A stretch of 64,000 bases of DNA, from the NCBI GenBank assembly GCA_026709085.1, contig JAPOTR010000034.1:118802-182801 (forward strand). Reading direction: 5' to 3'. The translations under genes and the position numbers were made by a program. The stretch is from Cyanobacteria bacterium MAG CAR3_bin_5. Lineage in GTDB: Bacteria > Cyanobacteriota > Cyanobacteriia > PCC-6307 > Cyanobiaceae. This document shows positions 36,961 to 45,783 of the stretch, one piece after another. How positions within the stretch are numbered: position 1 is the first letter of the stretch; every line of letters starts with the position of its first letter. The notes under the pieces were generated by a model. The model was not told where the DNA came from and made no database searches. It saw only the letters and a list, made by a program, of their open reading frames with translations.

Positions 36961-37060
36961 CACGGCGCGCCGGCAGCAGGGAAGAAGGGTTTGATTCGCT
37001 CAAGCCGGCGCTCACGAAGCCGGAACATGTGGGCCATCCCTCCCCCTGAAGGTCCCGTGG
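36961..37060 (-). mobile_element. IS5-like transposase 5' relic
   Basis: The frame from ATG 37037 reads MAHMFRLRERRLERIKPFFP before drifting to a stop at 36960. This is the transposase N-terminus of the family complete at 27975. The preceding ACCTTCAGGGGGAGG resembles the leader of that element. Only about 100 bp survive, between tRNA-Leu and proX. Confidence 0.65.
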
Positions 37061-37158
37061 AGTTGCCCCGCAGAGAGGGATCACCCCTCGGGAAGGTTGA
37101 TTTGGCCAGGACGGAAGGGGCGTGTACCATTGGAGTTGAAAAACCCATTAGAACTCCC

Positions 37159-38223
37159 ATGACGAGATTGAAGCGCAGAGCAGCCGTCGTCGCGGCTCTG
37201 ACGGCTGCTCTGACCACCGGTTGGCTGACGTGGCAACCGGAAGGGAGAGGGCAGCAGGCTCATCAGGCCACGGACTGCAAGGTTCACATTGGCGATCTGA
37301 ACTGGGACAGCGCAAACTTCCATGACCGGGTGGCCGGATTCATCCTCGAGCACGGCTACGACTGCGACGTGACCCTCACCTACGGCGGGACCCTGCCCAT
37401 CATGGCGGCCCACTACGAGCAGAAGAACGATCTGATCATGGAGTTGTGGTACGACAATCTCAAGGGTGAATACGACCAAGCCGAGGAGAATGGCATGGTC
37501 CAGCGGCTCACCGCCAACACGCCCGACGGCGCCCAGGCCTGGTACATCCCGCGCTATGTCCAGGAGGCCAATCCCGGCCTGCGATCAGTGTTTCACTTGC
37601 CACGCTACAAGCATCTGTTTACCGATCCCGAAGAACCGTCCAAGGGGCGGTTTATGAACTGCATTCCGGGATGGGCCTGCGAAACCATCAACACCGTGAA
37701 GCTGAGGGCCTATGGCCTGGACGAACATTTCACCAACTTCCGCCCCGGCTCGGGGGGAGCCTTGGACGCAGCCATCAAAGGCCCTTACCTGAAACGACAG
37801 CCGGTACTGGCTTACTATTGGTCGCCAACACCCCTCACGGGGGAACTGGATCTTGTCAAACTGGAAGAGCCAGCCTGGAACGAGGCCGACTGGGACATCC
37901 TCATGACCTATGTGGAGAAGCTCAAGGACGGCGGCGAGGAAGCCATTGCCGGCGCCACGGTGGCCACCGCCTACCGCACCACCGAGCTGCCCAAGTCAGT
38001 GTCCACCGCCTTTGCCAGCCAGCATCCCGAAATTATTGACTTTCTCAACGAGTACACGTTGTCTTCCGAGACGGTAAACAAGGCTCTGGCCTATCTCAGG
38101 AAAGAAGCTGGTGGTAGTGCTGAAAAGACAGCCATCCATTTTCTCAAGACGAACGACGTCTGGAAAGAGTGGGTGCCGCCCAATGTGGCAGGGAAGGTGG
38201 AGACAGCACTGGGCAACATCTGA
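37159..38223 (+). CDS. proX: Glycine betaine/choline-type ABC transporter binding protein
   Basis: A 354-residue periplasmic protein with an N-terminal signal segment (RRAAVVAALTAALTTGWLTW). OpuAC/ProX features include VHIGDLNWDSANFHDRVAGF, TYGGTLPIMAAH, NCIPGWACETINTVKLRAY and AYYWSPTPLTGELDLVKL. The aromatic residues of the binding box (Trp, Tyr) are present. Followed by permease and ATPase genes, it forms an osmoprotectant uptake operon. The annotated substrate could also be proline betaine or choline. ATG 37159 is chosen because the signal peptide starts there. Confidence 0.9.
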   Translation: MTRLKRRAAVVAALTAALTTGWLTWQPEGRGQQAHQATDCKVHIGDLNWDSANFHDRVAGFILEHGYDCDVTLTYGGTLPIMAAHYEQKNDLIMELWYDNLKGEYDQAEENGMVQRLTANTPDGAQAWYIPRYVQEANPGLRSVFHLPRYKHLFTDPEEPSKGRFMNCIPGWACETINTVKLRAYGLDEHFTNFRPGSGGALDAAIKGPYLKRQPVLAYYWSPTPLTGELDLVKLEEPAWNEADWDILMTYVEKLKDGGEEAIAGATVATAYRTTELPKSVSTAFASQHPEIIDFLNEYTLSSETVNKALAYLRKEAGGSAEKTAIHFLKTNDVWKEWVPPNVAGKVETALGNI

Positions 38224-38278
38224 AGCCCGTTGACGTCTCGATTCTGGTTCGCAACTGCCGTTTGGGTTCACCATTGCC

Positions 38279-39196
38279 ATGGAGTGGCTCCGCAATCTTC
38301 TGCATGAAATTGGAGCAGGCTGGGCCGTGGAGTGGCCAAAGGCTCTTAACGTCCCGCTGAACAGTTGGATCAACGACTTTGTGGAGTGGTTGATCACTGA
38401 GCACGGTCAAGCCTTTGAAGCTGTCTCCAATTCCATCTCGGTTGTTCTGCTGGCCATCGAGCAAACCCTGCGGGGGATGCCCTGGCTGGTGATGTTCTTT
38501 TTCATCACTGCTCTGGCCTGGTTCATCAGTGGACGCCGCCTCGGGATGACCATTCTGGTTGCGGTATGTTTGTTCTCCATTGGTCTCATCGACCCCCAGC
38601 TTTGGGATAACGCCATGGTGACCCTCTCGGTCATGCTCGTGGCAACCATCCTCTGCATTGTCATTGGCATTCCGGTTGGGCTGCTGATCTCTGCCCAGGA
38701 TCGCCTGCGCAGCCTGGTGATCCCGTTGCTGGATCTGATGCAAACGATGCCCAGCTTCGTCTACCTGATCCCTGCTATCATGCTGTTCGGCCTTGGTGCG
38801 GTGCCTGCCATTTTTGCGACCGTGATCTACGCAATCCCACCGGTAATCCGGCTGACCGATCTCGGTATTCGCCTTGTGGACTCAGGTCTGGGTGAGGCGT
38901 GTGATGCCATGGGCGCCAACCGTATTCAGAAATTACTGGGTCTTCAGATCCCCACGGCACTGCCCAACATCCTGCAAGGCATTAATCAAACCACTATGCT
39001 GGCACTGTCCATGGTGGTGATTGCATCCATGATCGGCACTCGCGGCCTTGGCACCGAAGTTCTGCTTGGTCTCCAGCAGTTGAACGTTGGCCGAGCCCTG
39101 GAAGCAGGCATTGCCATTGTTCTGCTGGCCATCGTCATGGACAGGATTACCCAAGCCTATGGGCGCAAGCTCTTGCGAGCGCAACGGGGCCGATGA
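38279..39196 (+). CDS. proW: Betaine/proline ABC transporter permease
   Basis: A 305-residue protein with about six membrane helices and the permease EAA loop GEACDAMGANRIQKLLGLQIP near residue 210, split here for length as GEACDAMGANRIQKLLG. The N-terminal amphipathic extension (about 90 residues, NDFVEWLITEHGQAFEAVSN) is characteristic of ProW. 55 bp follow proX. Confidence 0.92.
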   Translation: MEWLRNLLHEIGAGWAVEWPKALNVPLNSWINDFVEWLITEHGQAFEAVSNSISVVLLAIEQTLRGMPWLVMFFFITALAWFISGRRLGMTILVAVCLFSIGLIDPQLWDNAMVTLSVMLVATILCIVIGIPVGLLISAQDRLRSLVIPLLDLMQTMPSFVYLIPAIMLFGLGAVPAIFATVIYAIPPVIRLTDLGIRLVDSGLGEACDAMGANRIQKLLGLQIPTALPNILQGINQTTMLALSMVVIASMIGTRGLGTEVLLGLQQLNVGRALEAGIAIVLLAIVMDRITQAYGRKLLRAQRGR

Positions 39197-39206
39197 GGAA
39201 TTGAGT

Positions 39207-40226
39207 TTGATTGAAATCCGCAACATCTACAAGATCTTTGGCAAGAGTGCCTCCCGTGCTTTCACCCTGGCGCGCAGTGGACAGTCCAAGCAGCGCATTC
39301 TGTCGGAAACCGGCTGTACTGTTGGACTGCAGGATGTGAGCCTCAATGTTGCCGATGGGGAAATCTTTGTGGTCATGGGGCTATCCGGGTCCGGGAAATC
39401 CACACTGATTCGTCATATCAATCGGTTGATTGAACCCACCGCAGGTCAGGTGCTGGTCAGGGGACGTGATGTGCTGAGCCTCAACAGGCAGGAGCTTGTG
39501 AACTTCCGGCGCTCAACCGTCAGCATGGTGTTTCAGCGCTTTGCCCTGTTCCCCCATATCACGGTTTGGGAGAACGTGGCTTACGGTCTCAAGGTTCAAG
39601 GGGCGCCCCGGCCCAAGCGCATGGAACGTGCTCTGGGCTGGCTGGACAAGGTTGGCCTGAACGGGTTTGAACGTCAGCTTCCGCGTCAACTCTCGGGTGG
39701 AATGCAGCAGCGGGTGGGGCTTGCGCGGGCCCTATGCACCGATCCGGACATCCTGCTCATGGACGAACCCTTCAGTGCCCTGGATCCGCTCATCCGCAAC
39801 CAGATGCAAAAGCAGTTGATGGCCCTGCAGCAGGACTTTCACAAAACCATCGTGTTCATCACCCATGATCTGGACGAGGCCTTGCTGCTCGGTGACCATA
39901 TCGCCATCCTCAAAGACGGTTTGGTCGAACAGGTGGGTCGCCCGCAAGATATTGTCCTCAGGCCGGCCAGTCCCTATGTGCGGGAGTTCGTCCGTGACGT
40001 GAATCGAGGGCGTGTGCTCACAGCCGAAGCAATCATGACCCCTTGCCCCCGCAACAAGGGTGACAACAGGGGCGAGGCAAGCGTAACCCGTGACACTGTC
40101 ATTGAAGATCTGTTACATCAATCTGTTGCCACAGACCGGGTTCTCAAAGTGGTCGATGACACTGGCGGGGTGATCGGTGAGATTCATCGCGACGCCGTTC
40201 TGAAGGCTCTGGTTGCCAGACCCTGA
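39207..40226 (+). CDS. proV: Betaine/proline ABC transporter ATP-binding protein
   Basis: A 339-residue ABC ATPase with Walker [20 protein letters not shown], signature [15 protein letters not shown], Walker [15 protein letters not shown] and a C-terminal CBS-like regulatory tail ([20 protein letters not shown]). I choose TTG 39207 because TGAGGAA lies 7 bases upstream; TTG 39201 is an alternative. The start follows the proW stop by only 10 bases, so expression is coupled. Confidence 0.92.
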   Translation: MIEIRNIYKIFGKSASRAFTLARSGQSKQRILSETGCTVGLQDVSLNVADGEIFVVMGLSGSGKSTLIRHINRLIEPTAGQVLVRGRDVLSLNRQELVNFRRSTVSMVFQRFALFPHITVWENVAYGLKVQGAPRPKRMERALGWLDKVGLNGFERQLPRQLSGGMQQRVGLARALCTDPDILLMDEPFSALDPLIRNQMQKQLMALQQDFHKTIVFITHDLDEALLLGDHIAILKDGLVEQVGRPQDIVLRPASPYVREFVRDVNRGRVLTAEAIMTPCPRNKGDNRGEASVTRDTVIEDLLHQSVATDRVLKVVDDTGGVIGEIHRDAVLKALVARP

Positions 40227-40453
40227 GTTGTGGTGACAGAGGACGGCAGATCCACGGTGTCCCCAGGCGAGGGCAAGCGCCCCAACCACCAGCCAGGCCA
40301 AGAGAATGCCACCAAGCCGTGGAGGGTGAACGCACCACGGACATGGCCGCAAAGCCGTTCCCGAAGGCGGCGCAAAGTACGTCACAGGACCACAGGCTCG
40401 GGCGGAAGCCTGCCGCCCTCGGTCAAGCCCTGGGTGGGGTTCCTGCTCCGGAT

Positions 40454-40672
40454 TCAGTCTTCATAGATGCGACACTCCGGGGCCTCGGGATTGGTGTCGC
40501 AGTAGACCTCAAGGGGTGAGGGGTCGTGGGAGTCGCCGGGATGGTGCTGCTTGTACTCCTTCAGGTCACGGAGTTCCCCCTCCAGGTGTCTGACTTTGCC
40601 ATCCTGGCCCTCAGCCTTGGCCTTGAGCATTTCGTCCTCATCCTTGCGGATATGGTCGTCGATGGTTTTCAT
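40454..40672 (-). CDS. CP12-like Calvin cycle regulator
   Basis: A 72-residue, highly charged protein ending VYCDTNPEAPECRIYED, the CP12 C-terminal signature whose Cys pair (spacing 8) forms the disulfide that clamps GAPDH. The helix part KVRHLEGELRDLKEYKQHHP stands where other CP12s have their PRK-binding motif. The N-terminal Cys pair is absent. A CP12 protein links GAPDH and PRK in the dark; gap2 is also in this window, at 54369. Confidence 0.85.
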   Translation of the reverse strand: MKTIDDHIRKDEDEMLKAKAEGQDGKVRHLEGELRDLKEYKQHHPGDSHDPSPLEVYCDTNPEAPECRIYED

Positions 40673-40790
40673 GGTTTGTTGACCAGAGAAGTCTTCTGAA
40701 GGCTAGTGATGAACACCCGAATTGGATCATGCCCTTCGGGAAGGAAATCCGAATTCTTTTCCCCCAGGAACCTACGGGAACCCGTAATTC

Positions 40791-41081
40791 TCAGCCATCG
40801 TCAGAGTCACCGGTCTTCTGATTGAGCAGGGACTCGGCAATGGCGCGGCACAGCACCAGCTTGAACTCCCGTAGTGGAACCTTGGTCCCCAACTCATAAG
40901 GCGCCTTGCTGCGGCGGCCGGCTTCACCCAGGATGGTTTCAATGGCATCCGCTGCCTCGGATCCCAGAACCTTGACGGTTTGCTTGGGTTTGAAGCGAAT
41001 CCAGGCTTCGCCTTCGCTGAGGTCCATCAACGCCTTGGTGAGTTCTTCGATGGACATGCTGTGAACTTGTAGCCAATCCAT
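40791..41081 (-). CDS. Conserved hypothetical small protein
   Basis: A 96-residue soluble protein, or 88 from ATG 41057, reading MSIEELTKALMDLSEGEAWI, then KQTVKVLGSEAADAIETIL and FKLVLCRAIAESLLNQ. Predicted helical, acidic and basic in alternation. No family recognised. It sits alone between CP12 and the DUF2301 gene on the same strand. Confidence 0.6.
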   Translation of the reverse strand: MDWLQVHSMSIEELTKALMDLSEGEAWIRFKPKQTVKVLGSEAADAIETILGEAGRRSKAPYELGTKVPLREFKLVLCRAIAESLLNQKTGDSDDG

Positions 41082-41133
41082 CTCGACCTTGGGGCGTTGA
41101 TTCTTTCTATTCTAGCCTGGCAACAGGCCGGGT

Positions 41134-41802
41134 TCAACGCACAGTGCGACGGCGCTCCAGTTCCTGAAACACGCTCTTATCGCCAATATCGGCCGCCGGA
41201 TCCAGCCGGAATTTGCCCACAGCCATCACCAGCAGCAGCACCGCCTCCAAAAGCCAGAACGGGCCTTGCCTCTCCAGGGGGACCACCCTTATCAGGGCCA
41301 GCAGCAGCAAAAGCGGCGCCAGCAGGGTCACACCCATAGCCTCAAGGCGGCGGAAACAGAAGAACTCCTTGAAGCCCAGTCCGGTCAATGCGGCAAAGTA
41401 GGGACCAATGGCCATGATCCAGAGGGGTTGGGCCAGGAGGGTGTTCCCCATTTGGCCCGGCCCCGCCTGATAGGCCAGAGCAACGCCACCACCAACCCCC
41501 AGCAGCCAGAGCAGCCGCAGCGCCTGATGAAGTGGGCGCAGGTAAATGTGGATCCAGTGGAGCGCCAATCCCAGGGCCACCGCCATGGCCACCAGCCATG
41601 GGCCGATCCAGGTGGCTCCACCCCAGGCCCATTGCGCCAGACAGCCCAGTTGGGCCACCGCCAGCGCCAGCACGGAAATCCGGTAGGCGGTCACCTCTCG
41701 TTGATCGGCGGCCGTAATGCGGTAGGTTCCGAACATGCCTTGGTGAAGCGGACCCGTATTCTGGTCCAACCTGCTCACCGGGTCCGGGCTGGGCTTGCTC
41801 AT
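41134..41802 (-). CDS. DUF2301 integral membrane protein
   Basis: A 222-residue membrane protein from ATG 41802. The N-terminal box HQGMFGTYRITAADQREVTA and the pattern of about seven hydrophobic helices, including QPLWIMAIGPYFAALTGLGF KEF in parts, match the cyanobacterial DUF2301 family. No function is known. The ATG overlaps the stop of the gene upstream (TGATG), so the two are cotranscribed. Confidence 0.78.
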   Translation of the reverse strand: MSKPSPDPVSRLDQNTGPLHQGMFGTYRITAADQREVTAYRISVLALAVAQLGCLAQWAWGGATWIGPWLVAMAVALGLALHWIHIYLRPLHQALRLLWLLGVGGGVALAYQAGPGQMGNTLLAQPLWIMAIGPYFAALTGLGFKEFFCFRRLEAMGVTLLAPLLLLLALIRVVPLERQGPFWLLEAVLLLVMAVGKFRLDPAADIGDKSVFQELERRRTVR

Positions 41803-42770
41803 CAGGAGTTCGGGAAGGGAAAATCTAGCAAACGGGCGAGGGGCGGCGCCTTGGGAACAATGCCCGAGGGGTTCAAGGGGAAGAGGCTCCCGAAATAGTC
41901 TTGACGCCAGGTCTCGCTGGGACAGGTGGCCGCCACCTTGGGCAGTTGGTAGAAGCGGCGGCGCCATGCCCACAGAAACGGAAAACTCCACAGGGGACGC
42001 AGCCCGCAGCCAAAAAGGTCCTGATAGGCCGCCTCCCAGCGGGCCATGGTGGGGAAGAGGCGCACGTCCACCATGGTCAACAACTCCCCGCAGATCCAGG
42101 GACGGCCGTCTGCCAGGGCTTGCTCCACCGCCTCCAGCCCGGCAAAGACGTCATCCAGCGCCCGCTGGTAGGCCTCCTGTGTGCGCGCAAAGCCGCAGCG
42201 GTACACACCGTCGTTCACGTCGTCCTGAAGCCACTCGGACCAGGTCTCGATGGATGGAATCAGGTCGGAGGGTCGGAGTGTGGCGGTGACCGCATCGGGT
42301 CCCGGAGGCAGCTTGTCCAACTGGCCAACAATGTCGGCGCTTTCGTTGTTGATGATCCGCCCCTCGTAGCGGTCCCACAGGACAGGGACCGTGGCCCGCG
42401 CATTTGAGCCGGCGCCGGAGTTCCTGTAGAGTTGCCACAACTGCTGGACCCCTTCAAAGGGTTCCCGGAATATCCAGCGGCCCGTGGCGGGATTGGGCTG
42501 AACCACGGACATGTCAATGACGCTCGCCAGATCCTTGAGTTGGCGCACCAGCCAGGCGCGGTGTGCCCAGGGACAGCTTTGTCCGATGATCAACACATGG
42601 CGGGGAACCCCCTGATCATGGCCACTGCCCAGCAACGTCTCACGAAAACAACTGGGCCGGCGGCGAAAACCGCCCCTATTGTCGGCTGGAGCAAGGCCAT
42701 TCATCAGCGCCAGCCACTGGCAACGCCAAAGCTGGCGACTGAGGGAGACCACCGCTGGGGGAATGGTCAT
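41802..42770 (-). CDS. Omega-class GST / glutathionyl-hydroquinone reductase-like
   Basis: A 322-residue protein from ATG 42770. Its thioredoxin-like domain carries the redox site LIIGQSCPWAHRAWLVRQLK, then ATVPVLWDRYEGRIINNESA with the glutathione-binding Glu-Ser. The helical domain has YRCGFARTQEAYQRALDDVF. This layout is that of YqjG/ECM4-type glutathionyl-hydroquinone reductases, which reduce glutathionyl-quinones. An in-frame start at 42860 would overlap the pntAA leader on the opposite strand and is not favoured. Confidence 0.85.
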   Translation of the reverse strand: MTIPPAVVSLSRQLWRCQWLALMNGLAPADNRGGFRRRPSCFRETLLGSGHDQGVPRHVLIIGQSCPWAHRAWLVRQLKDLASVIDMSVVQPNPATGRWIFREPFEGVQQLWQLYRNSGAGSNARATVPVLWDRYEGRIINNESADIVGQLDKLPPGPDAVTATLRPSDLIPSIETWSEWLQDDVNDGVYRCGFARTQEAYQRALDDVFAGLEAVEQALADGRPWICGELLTMVDVRLFPTMARWEAAYQDLFGCGLRPLWSFPFLWAWRRRFYQLPKVAATCPSETWRQDYFGSLFPLNPSGIVPKAPPLARLLDFPFPNS

Positions 42771-42877
42771 GGACGGCAAGGGGAGGCCAGTTGGTGGCCA
42801 TCTGAGCACAGTCTGTCTATTTTGCTGTTTTGTGTGTCGGTTTCGTGCCGCTTCAGTCAACGGGTTCTACCTGCACG

Positions 42878-43999
42878 GTGCTGATTCCCCGTGAAGGGCG
42901 ACCGGACGAGCCCCGCGTAGCAGGCAGTCCGGAAACAACGCGCCGTCTCGTGGGCAAGGGCTGTGTCGTGCTTGTGGAATCCGGGGCCGGCCAGGCCTCC
43001 GGTTTCAGCGATCAGGACTATTGCAAGGCAGGTGCAGAACTGGTGGAGGACGGTTGGGGTCACTGCCAGGTGGCCCTCTGTGTCGGGGCGCCGGATCATG
43101 GCCGCCTGGAGGCCATGGCCACGGGCAGTACGGTGATCGGCCTGCTGGCGCCCTACGGCAATCAGGCCCTGGTGCAGCAGTTGAATCGCCGCAAATTATC
43201 GTCTCTGAGCCTTGAATTGCTGCCGCGCATCAGCCGGGCCCAGGCCATGGACGCCCTGTCCTCACAAGCCAATATCGCCGGTTACAAGGCGGTTCTTCTG
43301 GCGGCCGCCGCCCTGGATCGCTACTTTCCCATGCTGATGACCGCTGCAGGAACCGTGCAGCCGGCCCGGGTCCTGGTCCTCGGGGCCGGGGTGGCGGGAT
43401 TACAGGCTGTGGCCACAGCGCGGCGGCTGGGGGCCGTAGTCTACGTCTCCGACATTCGACCTGCCGTGAAGGAACAGGTGGAGTCTTTGGGGGGGCGCTT
43501 CATCGGCCCGCCCCAGGTGAAGGAGCAGCCTGCCGAGGCCAATGGCTACGCCAGGCAGGCTTCGGAAGCCTTTCTTGCGGCTCAACGTCAGCAGCTCTCC
43601 GACCAGCTGGCCTTGGCGGACGTGGTCATCTGCACAGCCCAGGTGCCTGGTCGCCCCGCTCCCCGCCTCATCAGCGAAGCCATGCTGGAGCGCATGCGGG
43701 CCGGGGCCGTGGTGGTGGACTTGGCGGTCAACGAGGGGGGCAACTGCGCTGCCACCGTGCCCGGTCAAACCATCACCCGCAACGGGGTCAAGCTCATTGG
43801 CGCCAGTGACCTCCCCTGCACGGTCCCCTACCACGCCAGTTCCCTCTACGGGCGCAACCTGGCGGCACTGCTGGAGCAGTACCTGCAGGAGGGGGTATTG
43901 CAGTTGGATCTCCAGGATCCGTTGCTCAAGGATTGTCTGCTCACCCATAACGGTCATTGCCACCGTGACGACGTCGTCAACGCTTCGAGGTGCGTGTGA
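42878..43999 (+). CDS. pntAA: NAD(P) transhydrogenase subunit alpha, part 1
   Basis: A 373-residue protein from GTG 42878 (MLIPREGRPDEPRVAGSPET), equivalent to domain I of PntA, the NAD(H)-binding soluble part. It has VLVLGAGVAGLQAVATARRL, VYVSDIRPAVKEQVESLGG and VVDLAVNEGGNC. It is separate from its membrane part, as is typical for cyanobacteria. Its TGA overlaps the next ATG (TGATG). Confidence 0.93.
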   Translation: MLIPREGRPDEPRVAGSPETTRRLVGKGCVVLVESGAGQASGFSDQDYCKAGAELVEDGWGHCQVALCVGAPDHGRLEAMATGSTVIGLLAPYGNQALVQQLNRRKLSSLSLELLPRISRAQAMDALSSQANIAGYKAVLLAAAALDRYFPMLMTAAGTVQPARVLVLGAGVAGLQAVATARRLGAVVYVSDIRPAVKEQVESLGGRFIGPPQVKEQPAEANGYARQASEAFLAAQRQQLSDQLALADVVICTAQVPGRPAPRLISEAMLERMRAGAVVVDLAVNEGGNCAATVPGQTITRNGVKLIGASDLPCTVPYHASSLYGRNLAALLEQYLQEGVLQLDLQDPLLKDCLLTHNGHCHRDDVVNASRCV

Positions 44000-44304
44000 T
44001 GGACGGTTTTCAGGAACAGCTCTGGGTTCTGCTTCTGGGCAGCCTGCTGGGGCTTGAATTGATTGGCAAGGTGCCGCCCACCTTGCATACGCCTCTCATG
44101 TCCGGCGCCAACGCCATCAGCGGCATCACCATGCTGGCGGCCCTCACCCTGATCACCAGGGCCGGAGACAACATCCTCCTGTTGAGCCTGGGATCGGTGT
44201 CCCTGGGATTCGCCCTTTTCAACGTGGTGGGCGGCTTTTTGGTGACTGATCGAATGCTGGCCATGTTTCGTAGCAGCCGCAAACCCTCCGGAGGGAAGCA
44301 ATGA
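43999..44304 (+). CDS. pntAB: NAD(P) transhydrogenase subunit alpha, part 2
   Basis: A 101-residue membrane protein with three to four helices (QLWVLLLGSLLGLELIGKVP, ANAISGITMLAALTLI). It corresponds to the domain II portion of PntA and sits in the membrane with PntB. It overlaps both neighbours: TGATG with pntAA and ATGA with pntB. Confidence 0.92.
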   Translation: MDGFQEQLWVLLLGSLLGLELIGKVPPTLHTPLMSGANAISGITMLAALTLITRAGDNILLLSLGSVSLGFALFNVVGGFLVTDRMLAMFRSSRKPSGGKQ

Positions 44305-45713
44305 GTTCTGCCGCACTGTTCCAGGCCGGCCTGGATCTTGTGGCCGTGGCCCTGCTGGCGCTTGGCATCAAGGGGTTGTCCAGAATCCGTTCCGCCCGGG
44401 CCGCCAACCAACTGGCGGCCGGCGCCATGGCCCTGGCCGTTGTTGGTCTCCTGGTGAATGCCCAGCCCACGGCGGTGACCTGGGTCTGGATTGCCGTAGG
44501 CGCCGCCGTGGGCGGGATGTTGGGGGCGCTCACCGCCCGGCTGGTTCCCATGACCGCCATGCCGGAGACGGTGGCGTTCTTCAACGGCTGTGGCGGCCTC
44601 TCTTCCCTCCTGGTGGCCCTGGGGGTCAGTCTGGCCGCCAGGGGGGATGGGGGGGTCCCCCCCGGCTTGCCGGTGCTGATCTCCATCGGCTTCTCCATCG
44701 TTGTGGGCGCCATCACGTTCACCGGCTCGGTGGTGGCCATGGGCAAGTTGCAGGGATGGTTGCCCACACCCGGCTGGATGATGAGCCGCTGGCGTCACGG
44801 GCTCAACATTGCCCTGGTCACCGTGACGCTTCTGGCCGCCGTGGCGACGGGGGGCGGCTCCAGTGACGCACTGTGGCTTTTGATCGTCAGCGCCAGTCTG
44901 CTGGGCATTGGCCTGACCCTCCCCATTGGCGGCGCCGATATGCCCGTGGTCATCTCGCTGCTGAATTCCTATTCAGGCGTGGCGGCGGCCGCGGCCGGCT
45001 TTGTTGTGGGACAACGACTGTTGATTGTGGCTGGCGCCATGGTGGGGGCCGCTGGCTTGATCCTCACCCAGGTGATGTGTGCCGGCATGAACCGCAGCCT
45101 GCCTGCCGTTCTCTTCGGGGGCGCTCTGGGGGCAACGTCCACGGGCAGCAAAGGCAGCAGCGAATACACCAACATCACCTCCTGCTCAGCCGAGGAGTGC
45201 GCCTTGACCCTGGAGGCGGCGGAACGGGTCGTGGTTGTGCCCGGCTACGGTCTCGCCGTGGCCCAGGCTCAACACACCCTGCGGGAAGTGGCCCGCCTGC
45301 TGGAAAACCACGGGGTGACGGTCACCTACGCCATTCACCCGGTGGCTGGTCGCATGCCGGGTCACATGAACGTGCTGCTGGCGGAAGCGGACGTGCCGTA
45401 CGAACAACTCCAGGAGATGGACGTCGTCAACCCCGAATTCCCCGCAACGGACGTGGTGCTGGTGTTGGGGGCCAACGACGTGGTGAACCCCCAGGCCAAG
45501 ACCGACCCTGACTCACCGCTCTACGGGATGCCGGTGCTGGACGTGCAGGAGGCCCGGACCGTCTTCGTAGTGAAACGGGGCATGAGCGCCGGCTATTCCG
45601 GCATCAAGAACGATCTCTTTGAGAGTCCCAACACCTCCATGCTGTTTGGGGACGCCAAGCAGATGCTCAGCAGCATTCTGGGGGAACTGAAGGTTCTGGG
45701 GGTCGGGCAGTGA
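44301..45713 (+). CDS. pntB: NAD(P) transhydrogenase subunit beta
   Basis: A 470-residue protein with about nine N-terminal membrane helices and a C-terminal NADP(H)-binding domain (VVVPGYGLAVAQAQHTLREV, HPVAGRMPGHMNVLLAEADV, GANDVVNPQAK, KRGMSAGYSG). The complex uses the proton gradient to drive hydride transfer from NADH to NADP+, or the reverse. In phototrophs it balances NADPH from photosynthesis. Confidence 0.95.
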   Translation: MSSAALFQAGLDLVAVALLALGIKGLSRIRSARAANQLAAGAMALAVVGLLVNAQPTAVTWVWIAVGAAVGGMLGALTARLVPMTAMPETVAFFNGCGGLSSLLVALGVSLAARGDGGVPPGLPVLISIGFSIVVGAITFTGSVVAMGKLQGWLPTPGWMMSRWRHGLNIALVTVTLLAAVATGGGSSDALWLLIVSASLLGIGLTLPIGGADMPVVISLLNSYSGVAAAAAGFVVGQRLLIVAGAMVGAAGLILTQVMCAGMNRSLPAVLFGGALGATSTGSKGSSEYTNITSCSAEECALTLEAAERVVVVPGYGLAVAQAQHTLREVARLLENHGVTVTYAIHPVAGRMPGHMNVLLAEADVPYEQLQEMDVVNPEFPATDVVLVLGANDVVNPQAKTDPDSPLYGMPVLDVQEARTVFVVKRGMSAGYSGIKNDLFESPNTSMLFGDAKQMLSSILGELKVLGVGQ

Positions 45714-45783
45714 GGCCGTCCCGGCCCATGGGCCGGCCATCCGATCCAGACTGTCCAGTGGGACCCGGGTCAGACGAAACACC

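Noticed and set aside
40227..40453. Possible small membrane protein on the - strand between proV and CP12
   Set aside because: One hydrophobic stretch exists, but no good start or family similarity, and it partly overlaps the proV end.
43990..44304. Overlapping starts and stops in the pnt genes as something unusual
   Set aside because: TGATG and ATGA overlaps are normal translational coupling in this operon type.
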